NCBI GenBank assembly: GCA_017591395.1
Contig: WEDG01005261.1
Location: 1 to 64,000, forward strand
Reading direction: 5' to 3'
DNA from: Schistocephalus solidus
Taxonomy: Eukaryota > Platyhelminthes > Cestoda > Diphyllobothriidea > Diphyllobothriidae
DNA: 64,000 nt
Shown piece after piece: positions 25,501 through 37,500 of this stretch; the first letter of the stretch is position 1, and each line of letters starts with the position of its first letter. The translations under genes were made by a program, and so were the position numbers. The notes under the pieces are model-generated. The model made no database searches, was not told where the DNA came from, and saw nothing but the letters and a program-made list of their open reading frames with translations.

Positions 25501-28500
25501 CGGTTCTGGAACAGACCTTTAGGGTGGGGGCCTAAAATGCGGCTCCACTGACAATGTCGTAACTAGTGGGTGATGGAATACGGGAAGGGCGGCAAATAGG
25601 GGCTTTAAGGGCGATGAAAAATGGTAATTATAAGGAAAATGCAGCTATCAAAATAAGGAAAGTCGTAAATATTACGCATGGTGTTCAGTTACGAAGTAGC
25701 ACGAAGTTTGAAAAACGGTGTGTCGTAGCAGTTGTGTCGCAAAATATCCAGCGAGTTGCTAGCGACCGCTAAGCGACCAATTTTATTAAACTGGTTATGT
25801 TTAATTAATTATTGATCAAGTTAATCATTTGTTAATCAATCATTAATAAATAAATTTAATTATTGAATATCTACGCCATGGTTATTGAAACGGTAACCAT
25901 AACCCTAAACCTAACCTTAAACCCGAAAACAACCTGCCATCAGTCTATAACCTAATCCCCCACTCAACGCAAACTCTAGACCCAGAGCCATGGCGTCAAC
26001 GACGCCGTCATGACGGGTTTCGCTGCAAATCGATTTTTAACGGACGCCAACACGCATACCGAAAATAATCTCCGTAGTACTGTCAAAAAATGAACAAATG
26101 GAGCCGCGTTTTAGGACCCCGCCACTTCTAGTTTGGCTGGCGTTTTGGATTCACTCTAGCAGGCAGCATCAGACACAGTGGCAGATCGAGGTTGCGCACT
26201 CACAAACTGTGGGAAGTTTACCGGTAGCAACTCCCACATCCTAAAGTTGGCAGTTCCCGCATTCATTGTGGGTTCGAAAAAAGCATTAATGGAATGGTCG
26301 CCCGCATTCGAGTAACCTCGAATGGAAGCCGAAGCGTCAGGTGGACAAAATTACTGTGCAAATGTTTGAGTCTGCTTCTTCTGAAGTTTTTTCCGAAACG
26401 CCCATATACGCCCGTATTGGCAAATAGGAATGACAACAGGTGGTATACCGAAGCAGGGTATATTTCGTCGAGAATATTTGGAATTCGAGAACTACTAGGC
26501 AGAACGCCGTAGGTCGATGGCTGCATACTCAATCAAAGCAGCAATTACGGAAGCTGCATCACGAAGACTCAAACTTCGCCAAAAGCTGGCGTCAACTGGA
26601 AACTGATCTGTGGCTCATCGTTTGAAAGATGTTTTACGGGAACTAGTTGGTTATAAGTCTTGATGTAAATAGGATTGGACAGCGCACAATCCTCATTAAA
26701 CTCCGCCAGAAAAATGGTCCTTCAGTTAAGGCATGCACGTACAGGCAGTGAGGAGTAAGTTATAAAAATTAAGCGGAAGTAGTCAAAATTTCTGCGATCA
26801 GTCCCGACTTGAATCCAATCGAAAAGCCTTTTGCAATTATCAAAAGAAACTGGCATAAGGAAAAGAAAGGTCTTTCGATGCAAGAAAAAACTTGATTGTG
26901 TGCTCCATACTCACATTGAACAAACTGCCGATACAAGCGAAAATGTGAGTCTCAAGAAGTAATTGAGGAGAAGTGTCATCCTTCCTAATGACTCATAAAC
27001 CACGTGAAATACTCGCTAAGGTCGAACGTGATGAATTAAGAGAACTTAAGGCCGACAAAGACTGTCATCGTGCCCATGCACAAGTGGCGTTCCACCGTCA
27101 TATTGGACAGAACAGACTACCTTCAGAAAGCCAAAGACTTACTGGAAGATCGCCAGTTTTATGTCCCATGCGAAACGAACCCCGTAAAAAGGCTGACACG
27201 CGAAATTAATGCGACGCTGTTGGCATTGGAGACCTCCGGTGCAGTAACACCGACCGAACGACGAATGGCGACAGCCCAAGACACGGCCTTGGCCCAGTTC
27301 TATGTCCTTCCCAAGGTACACAAGGAAGGTGCTCCCTCTCCAACCCATCATGTCGCTCAAAGGCACTCCAACGTACGGACTGACAAAGTGGCTGTTTCGG
27401 TGCCTCAAATTTCGGACCATTGATTCAGACACCACATTCAGCTCCTCAACACAATCCTTGAAGAAACTTAAAGGGATCAGCCTCCTGCCAAGCTACGTCA
27501 TGGTATCTTTTGATGTCACGTCCCTTTTTAATTATACTCCACAGGACCTGGCAGTCGAGACCGTTGAACTACTCTTACGAAGTAAATACGGTGAAAACGA
27601 GAATTGCCTCAGACACGCCTAAGTCCTTCAGCTCCTGAATTTCTGTCTCAGGACGTACTGCACGTTTGACGGAACAATATACAAGCAGGTGAAGCGAACG
27701 ACAATGGGCTCGCCGATCTCCGGACTGATAGTCGAGGCAGTCCTACAACAGTTTAAGTCGTTGGTATTCCAACACCTCAGACCGAAATTCTGCGCTGGGT
27801 ATGTGGATGACACCTTCATCGTCATTGAACAGGAGCAGGTGCTTACGTTCAAAGATCGTCTCAACAGCATCTTCCCGGACATAAAATTTACGATGGAGGA
27901 GGAAGAAAACAACCAGCTGGCCTTCCTGAACGTCCTCGTCTGTCACAAAGATTGTGGTGGCCTAAGGACCAAAGTGTTCAGAAAAGCTTAAGGACGCTAT
28001 ATCGGCGTGTTGAGACGCACTGCGGTGAACCGGAAGACAAGGTTGCCTAATTACAAGATCTTCGACGGGTGTTCAGAGAAAATGGCTACCCGCGCAACTT
28101 CGTCAACCGGTGCATGCGCAAACGGGACGAATGACAAAATCGCACCAAACCTTAATATTGGCGTGCGATTCCATAAGTCAAAAACGTATAGGAGGCCGTC
28201 AGCCGCCTTCTCGCGCCACTTGGAGATAAAGTCGCACACAGACCGGAGGCCACCATTCGGTGTCAGGTAATGAGACCAAAAGACCCACTGCCGTGGCAAG
28301 AAACATCTGGAGTTGTTTATCGGATCTGGTGCAGTTGCGGGTAAAGCAACTACGTCGGAGAAATCAGAAGACTGCTTTGGACGCGAATTGCTGAACACGC
28401 GGAAGCAGTATGGCGAAATGAAGCCATTCTCAAGTCGCGGCTCATTCGGCGAGAACCGGCCACAAATTCAAGTTCGACGAAGCCGAAATTCTCGCAAGAG

Positions 28501-31500
28501 GTGATAATCGCGTGAGCCGCGAGTTACTGGAGTCATGGTTTAGAGGCCCCCAGTCTATTAAGAAGTGCAATGACCTACCCAACCCATATTTGGTGTTGAG
28601 ACTCAGTTTGACCAGTGCAATCGGCCACTTGGGGAGCGCTCAGGCGAATACATTTTCAAACGCTGGTTCCAGTGAGCCAGTTGGCCGAGCAATCATCACG
28701 CCACCCTCCAACACGGGTGACGAAATATCAGGGATAACTACCCGCATGCCGGTCATCAAACAATTAATGCACCAGAGTGCAGTCTTCATCGGTGAAGGGG
28801 GAGCCGTTAATTTCCGTAGGCGTGCAGTAACATAGCGACGGCATCCTATAAATATTGCAACTCCATGTGTGCGAATTACCCGTATCTGATACTCTCTCAG
28901 ATGATTGGTTCGAGTTGGAATCCGAAACGTCAGGTGAATAAATCTCTCGTTCCAGAGATCACATCTACTTCTTCCCAATTGAAAAAACTCCAATGGACAA
29001 CCTGGCTACCTCCATGTCAAATAGACTTTGTGCTGCCATAAATGCAAACGGATAGTTTACGTAGTACTAACCTTGCACAATTGTTACTATTGTACATTTT
29101 TCTCGTTCTTATGCGCCCCACTTTCTTATGCACATTTATCTTTAGTTTTATTTGGTTGATTTTTCATATAGTAATTATCTTAAATTCAGGTTTTAGTGAA
29201 AATTAATTATTTTAATGTTAGTAATTAATAAGTTACAAAACAATCAATGCCGTATTTTTAAGAAAGTTCGTTTCTTTACCCGTTTGAAAATTTTGGAGAC
29301 GCAGCATGGGCTGATTTCGCATAAGGAGCCCTTTCTTGTGAAATCCATGAGATTTCATGAGTTATGAAATTTACTGTAAATTCCAGATGACCACACCGTA
29401 GATAGTAAAGGCAAAAACACTGAGTCAGAACAGTATACGAAACTATCTGGCAGTGTGACACTGTTTACCGTATTAGTGGATATGACTAACCACTAGTTAG
29501 ATTTTAGCAGTCGATTAAATTTCTGCTCGACACAAATGCAAGCACTGGAAGCGAACACTACCGCGTAGATACAGTGGAGCCATCTTCGGAGTGTTATCAA
29601 CTCCCTTCTTTGGATGTCCTTGGGACGTGCACGCCGTCCGCACCAGGACTGGTGTCGTGATACCGACGAGGAGGTTTGAAATCTGCTCTCCGAGAAGGAT
29701 TGGTTGCATAGGACTCACATCGATACCAGTATGGAGGCCAATAAGGAGGCTTTCTTCGGATGTCGAAGCCTGGCGCAACAGTAACCGGAGGAGATGCAAA
29801 ATGTGTGGACGCCTCTCAAGGCTGACGAAATCAGAGGTAGGTAGAACGATATTAAATGAAGAATTTCTTCCCATTCATCAAGTTTGTCTACAGTCCTCCA
29901 ACCCAAAAGAGCTGCTATGTTTAGTCGAAACAACCCGAAAATTGGGGAACGCTGGTGTGAGCACTGGAAGGGCGTCCTCAACTGGTGATCTACAATATCG
30001 GCTAGTCATCAGCAGACTCCTCCGAATGGAAACCAACGCGAACCTCAACCATCCGCACTCGCCCCTAGTAAACGACAAAGCTATAGACCAGATTCCAGCA
30101 GCAAAACACCGGACTCTGTCTCTACTTCCCTTAACTAATGAACAGACCTACTTACCTATGCTATGGAATGCGGAGACGGGGGCAGCCACCACCTTCGCTC
30201 TCCGAACGCAAGGGAAACCAGTATGAAGACCATCTGCGCCGTGTTCGAGCGCACATTTTTATTTCTGATGGTCAGAGTTAGTATTGACTGAATGATTACG
30301 GAATAGGCCCGGAACAGTTCTGTATCAATCAATCCGCATTTGCTGCAGTCCCCTCCCCTCCCCTTGGTTGAAGTTAGCCTGGTAAATGATTGTGTGTTCA
30401 TGAATTTTGTCACCCACACGGAACTTATTTGCTAGCAGAAGCAAATAGATCGGTCTGTGTCCGTTACTGGTTGAACTAAAGAGGTATTACCCTTTTCGAA
30501 ACCACAGGAAAATAATCGCCCGCGTCTTACTCAAGTGCTTGAATCTCTATTCAGAGCAAGAAATTCTATCTGCAAGTCAATGTAGATGTCGAGGGACCTG
30601 CAAAACAATCGGCATGATCAAAATGTGCTTTACCAGATGTAAATAATTCGTCTGCGTCAGTTGTGTAAAACTTGGTGGTCCGATGGGGTTCGAATCCATG
30701 ACAGAAAGAGCTAGGCTTGACGGCAGCCAAGGATTCATACGACTGAGCCAGGTGATCCGACCGAGCACCGTGTGCTTAATCCAATTTGGATCAGGTTACT
30801 CATCCAATCTGCTGCAACGTATGGGATCCACCAATTCTGGTAGAGTAAGCTGACTGCCCAAATAACATTCCCTAAACAATGAATAGCATAACGGGAGCTA
30901 ACATGCCACGGAGCATGGACCTACCTGATTGGCTTTGCTATCTTTGGATGGACCATCAAGACAGAAAAAAACTGTGACTACCAACCAGAACCGTGTGATG
31001 AGTACAATGCGCTGAAAATGAGCGTAGTTAGAAGTCATCTCTCATTCCAAGACAAAGTCACCTTACTATAGAATACAATCTCAAGAAATGTCAAGGTTGG
31101 AGGTGCAATTGCAAGTCTGATCTCCGAAACTAGACAGGTCTTTAAACAGCTGGAGCACTCAGCTTGAAATGGTCACGTATTCTTCTTAAAATGAACTTGA
31201 ATATGCATCAAGCAGCCATCCTGGCGAAGTTCCGGTATGGGGCATAGATAGGGACAATCTGCCCGACACGGATTTCCTGGAAAGAACAGAGTCCTCAGTA
31301 TCCACGCCATGCTGTAGAAGAAACGCAGAAATGGTGGGGCCAAGTCGTGAGGATGAACGACGGGCCTCTTCCCAAACGACCTTTCTACGCAACGTCCTTA
31401 CGCATACTCAGAGGCAGAGAGGAAGAGCGTAACTGGACGGACACGCTGAAGACTTACCTTAAGCATATCCAAACAACCCCAAGTTTGGGAAGGCATGGCA

Positions 31501-34500
31501 CACCACTGTAAAGACTAGAGCAGCCATCTTCGAAACCATACGAATAGCCATTGCCAACACAGAAGGGGCTCGCAGGCTACCGCAGGCCGGGCGACCACGC
31601 TCTATAAATACTGCGCATGTTGCGCGTATGATTGGGTGCCATATTCCAAGGTTTTCAAGCCCTGTTCAAACTTCACAGTACTTATTACAGGGAACTGATG
31701 CCATCTAGGGGTTCCACCCACCAAAGACCCCCAGTAACAAAGGACGACAGAATTGTGCAAGTGTATGTCAAAAATGCCTTATACAGCGGAAGATTTACCT
31801 TGCTGAAAACGACCTTTTCGCCCTCACTGGAGAACATGGCCTTGATTTCAAGATTCTTATCAAACTCCAATTTTGCGATACCCTCGAAACACTTCTTTAG
31901 GTGGGGCTGCACACGGAGTGGATCCTTTGTCTCGGACAAAATTTCCAGCATCTCATCGTTAGAGAGGAAGAAGAAGCGTGGGAAGAAAAGTCGTTTTTTC
32001 TCCAAATATGCATTCAAGCCCTTGTTAATTTTATCTAGGAGGGTGTTGCTGTCTTTTATTCTCTCCAGAAGGCCAGCAAACGATGTTGCCTATAAGGAAA
32101 GTAGTGACATTAGTTTAAAAAATGAACACCGTTTAAAACCGTACTGTGACTTTAGATATACCTAAAGGGTAAACTTTAACTCGATTTCAGAGGAAAACAG
32201 AAGATAAAAAGTTGGCAATAGAATTGACAGAACCCTTGTGCCTACTCTTTTGAGTCTCCCTCGCTGCAGGCCGATTGCCACCCGATTGGAAGACTGCTTG
32301 GATTTACCCGATACATAAAAATGGCAGCCGGGCTTTCGAAAATAACTACCAGCTGGTAAGTCTAACCTACATATGTTGCAAGATTATGAAGCGAATAATA
32401 AAACGTGAACTGATACAATTTCTGGAGTGCCATCATATTCTCTCTGACACGTAGCACGGATTCCGCAGAGGAGGCTCCTGTTTAACCAATTCGCTATACT
32501 GTCGGGAACGATGGACCTGAGCGGTCGATGACTGAAATGTGGTGCACGCAGTCTACAAAGACTTCAAGAAGGCCTTTGATAGCGTGCTCACCAGCGTCTC
32601 CTATACAAATTCAACCATATTGGGATAAGGGGAAAGCTTTTGAAGTGGATCAAAAACTTCTTGATCGGGGGATCTCAGATTGTCCGTCTTGGCAATCAAA
32701 AATCGGCGGCGGTGGCGGTTGAGAGTGGAGTTCCTCAGGGCTCCGTCCTTGGCCCTATCCTCTTCTTTATATACATTGATGACTGTGTAACTGGGTTGAA
32801 CTGTGACACTGTCATGTTTGCTGACGACATACAGCTTTGGAAAGTCATACACAACGAAGCTGATGAAGCAAATGTACAGGCGAACTTGCATCGACTCGAG
32901 GAATAGTCGAACAACTGACTCCTCCCATTCAATGCTATCAAGTGCAATATTCTGTGAATCGGCAGAACCAGCTACGTGAACCGCTACCAGAGGTAGAGGC
33001 TACGGAAAGATATAGGAGTATGGATCACGCCCTCACTGAAGCCATCGTTCAATTACTCAAAAGTCAAAAACCGCAATATCAAGCTTGTATCTAATTAAGT
33101 GGGCGTTTGCAAAGTTCGACAAATGGTGCTTTAATAAGGTCTTGGAATGTTCGTGCGACCACAGTTGGAAGTTGCCACCCAAGCCTGGAGACCGTGGACT
33201 GTCAAAGACCACAGCACTCTTGAAAAGGCCTAATGACGTGCAACCAAGCTTGTTCGATGTCAAAGCTACCTGCGTTACGTGACACGATTGTCCAATCTTG
33301 ATCTATTTCCTTTGGGCTATAGACAGCGACGCGGCTACCTAATACAAGCGTTTTGCATGCTGTGGGATGAGTATTGTTGCCTTGCATCTGGTGACTTCTT
33401 TGAGTTGGTCACTATCAATACTTTGAGAGGACATTCGATCAAACTATGTGTGACTGGCGCAAGACTGGATGCAAGAAGATTCTTCTTCTCCAACAGAGTG
33501 ATTAAGGCCTGGAATGCTCTGCCTGCGGTCATCATCATGTCCCTATCCGTTGACACTTTTAAGCGGAAGCTAGACCAGTACAGCCATACGTACCACCACG
33601 CATTAGAAAGTAAAGCATTTTCCCCAACCTATCCCATCCAAACATTTACGCATTATCAAACACACTACTCCTTATTTTTGAGTAACATTATTTTCTAATT
33701 GTTTCGTCCTATGCCCCGAAGAGTGACGGGGAGGTAACCCTTTGTCCAACGTCCATTATGCGTCAGCCGTTGTTAATTCGCAATGCCATTGAAATCAATA
33801 GGGAGTTTGAAGGCGTCGCCTACCTTTCCCTTAATAAAATTGAACTTAACTGAATTGAACAACCGTCAGACCACGGTATAAATGTGGTAACCCAACTTGA
33901 TTAGAATTGGGTAATGTAGAAGAAAATTATTTTCTACCATGAAATTCAGGTTACTTTGGTTTGTCTTATCATAGTTCCGATAAAAATTAATAGACAAGGG
34001 ACCGTACAGCACAATGGTTGGAAATTAAATGTCCAGGGTCTGCAAAATAGTACAACAACCGAATGGAAAAATGTGTTTTCCGATTCTCTGTAGATAAGTA
34101 ACAAAACGACTGCTAGAAACTAATCATAAACCTTAAGGTTACTAACTGTCATCAGCAGCATACATGAGGTTGCATGTAGCACTTAACCAAACGATAGGCT
34201 TTGAATTATGAGCATTTTATTGCTGATAACAAACGTTTTCATAAATAAGGTACACATGGAACGGTGACCTACCTTGAGCACATGCGTGTCAATAGCAGTG
34301 TTGCGCATAATATCCTTGTAGTTCCTGTCGACAGCCTGGAAGAGCCTGCCTTCTTCTGGCATCTGCTGCATAATATCCTCTGAACTGAAGATTGGTTCAA
34401 GGTACAACCAGTTAGCCTGCATACTCAGCCAGGAGTCTATCGTATCCTGAATGCGCAGAAGACGTTCCTCCCATTTCTTAGAGTAAATAAAAAAGAAATT

Positions 34501-37500
34501 CGTTGGTGTGTTTTTTACAACAATTTCCCCCGTCAAGACGTAAGTTGAGGTAAATTGTTGGGCACGAAGTTATTTCGCTGCATTATGACATCTCAGTATC
34601 CAGTAATAAAATGTGATATAATGGTAAGATACGGAGATCAGTTGTCCTTTTTGGCTTACAGCGCCTTCTCTTGCCTTCCGTCTTGTTGACTTCATCATTA
34701 ACCCGCTCCCAGGTGAGGGAAGGGGAGAATGCGGTAGATGCAGCGCAAGTCTACCTTCACTATAATTTAATTAACGCGCATGTCACTGTCCCTGCGCCAT
34801 CCTAAAATGGGGCACTCGGTTGAGCTCGTTGCAACTGACGGTTAAACTGTTTATAATGTCTTATAGCATTGCAAGTGATTTATTTTAACCAATAAGGAAG
34901 GACACCTATACCACAGAGCAAGGGAATGATCATAAAGTCATCTGTAGCGTCTGCCTCTACATACACGAAAATGCTGGTATTTGTCGGACTTCTTAGAGTC
35001 GGTCCCGTAAGAATTGAAAAAAAGCTGTTGCACCACAGGGGAACAATCAGACAATCTCAGGCAACTCGAGTGCCACAGTGTCTTCTCAGCCAAGCTGCTG
35101 AGGGAAACGATACAGCTAGGTAGCCCAGGAGTAAAAGTACAAATTGATGAAACAATGGTTAGCCGGCGGATGTACAACCGGAGACGATTGCGAAGACGAG
35201 TGAAGAGCCTATAAACGACTCCATTCCGAAATGTGCGAGCAGTTCACTGCCAACCAGAGTCTTAATTTTGTCGATCCGACCCCCGAAAATCATGCAAACG
35301 CAGTTGGAGCCGTCTTAAATGGAAACTCCGGGAAGATGGGCCTATAAAGGCTAGAAGTAACTGGGCCTATTATCGAATTTGGTTTGCTCTTAACTAAAAG
35401 GACCTTACCGTGGCCTGGGATAACTTCCTTGAGCACATAGCACAGCCCTATCAAGTGAAACGCGCTCTTTCAATGCAAGCGCGTAACGTAAATTTAGTTT
35501 ACGTAATTTTAGGTTAACACGCGTTAACGAAAGGGCGCATGCAAAACGCACGCAGGACACATCGACTGGCCAGATGTGGTAAGGGAACAAAATACCCGAC
35601 TAATGACCCGTGTGTTCCTGAATATTTCTGACGCTTGTTCGGCCTTTACTAAACGCATCCATGTGGACCGTGCAATGAAGTGAGTCGACGTTAGGTGCTA
35701 TGTGGTATGTCAATGACTGAAGAACCTAGTAACTGAGAATCCATGTGTTCCAAGAGCATACCCAACGCTTATGGCATCTAAAGCAGTCATGTAGGTTAAG
35801 CCAACACCGTAGTGCTAATTGCGAGTCCCAAATAGCGGGAATGGAGTAATGGGTAGCGCGAGTAATGGGTTAGACGGTAGCAACCTGAACGCACCCACCG
35901 AAATGAACTGAACTGGAATTGAACACCTTTACTTTTAAAACATAAGTAGATAGTTATAAGTATTAAACGCAGTGATGTTGCACATTGCGTTTTCACCACC
36001 TAGGGATCCTGACAAATCAAATTCTGACTTGTTTGTTTTAATCACCCTGTCATTAACTAATGCCAGCTCCTAGATAATCTAATTCTAAGGTTCCGAAGGC
36101 AAGTCTTCTTACCAAAACTCAATTGTTTTCAACTTGACATATTCCAGTAACTAGCATTACTTAGCCTGTCTTGAACGCGCAATAGTGTTAGGTTGGCTGT
36201 TACTAGGCGTGTTTATTTGATCGGTGGACATCGCTTACCTCGGATATGACCAGCAAGATCAGCTCGGTTCCGAAGAGAATATAGTGATACTACTTTGGGT
36301 GACCGTTACAACGCTGTGCCTCTTAAAAGTACATGCACCTGCACACAACTGTCAGTCTAGTTCTCGACCAATCAGTGCGGTTCAAACAGACCATTCATCT
36401 GCAAGGCCGACTCAGGCGTAATCTCGTTCAAGACGCTGTACAGACTCCTCAACTCGCACTCGGGATGTCCCTCTCAGAGTGCCGGACGTGTGCCCTCATT
36501 CAGCTGTCAATTTCTACCAACCTTTTCTCCACTAGTTCTCTACCTTATACAACATCCTTCCGACGGGTGTTGGATCTAGACAAATGATTTCTCTGCCTGA
36601 GGCTCTGAGTAAGTACCTGCCAATATCACGTGTAACAGGAAACAATACCGTGGAAGCTCTTACCTGGAATGCTTCTTTTACGACATATTCGGAGAAAATG
36701 TGTCCCGCCTCGCGATCAAGTCAGACCAGCTCGACTTACCGTATTTTTATTGTCGGACAATTATGCGGTGAATGCCACCTGCATTTCTCCGAAACGATCT
36801 CTAAGATTTTCTATATCTTCCTTTTTGTGTTAACTAGCTTTCTTAGAAACGTCAATTTTTGTCGTATAATTATTTATCTACAGTAAAAAAACAAAAGCGC
36901 ACACATTTTGCAGGTAAAGTAACAGAAGTTCAGCTTTCGAGGAAAAATGCATGCAGCTGCAAGTCGATTCAAAGTCTACCTTAATTTCGGCCTCGAAGGG
37001 TTTAATGAACGGCGAGCCCCTCATGGTCTGTGTCTTGACAATCTGATCGTCCAACTGTTGCTGAATTTCGTCAACGGAGGCCAGAATGGAGATGCCACTG
37101 TCGCGGTAGGGAGTTAGCGTGAATTCCACGTCCCTCCAGTCATCGACCATTTTCTTCATATTCACCTCCAGCGTGTGTTCTTTCGAAGCGCCCGCCGAGA
37201 TGGCCTCAAACTGGTCCATGTACGGATCTAGGTTCATCTGTAGGACTTTGGCCAGTGAGGTACCGCTGTCAGGAGTAAGGTCTCTCTTGGCAATCGCTGA
37301 CATGGCATCCCAGTGACGTTGTCGAATGCCAGGATTACAGAGGATGCCAATTATGGGTATTGTATCCTGATAGGTCAGAAGTATTCATTAATCGTAGCGC
37401 GCAAAACAGACGCCGTTTGTTTTTATTGAAACAGTATTTTATGTGCCTGCTTAAAGGGCAAGGGCCATCAAAAAGGCAAAAAAAACATTTTTTAAAAATT

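Noticed and set aside
29591..30226. 211-codon open frame on the plus strand
   Set aside because: No family, domain or splice context recognised, and the opposite strand is open for comparable lengths, so chance or an old unknown repeat is likelier.
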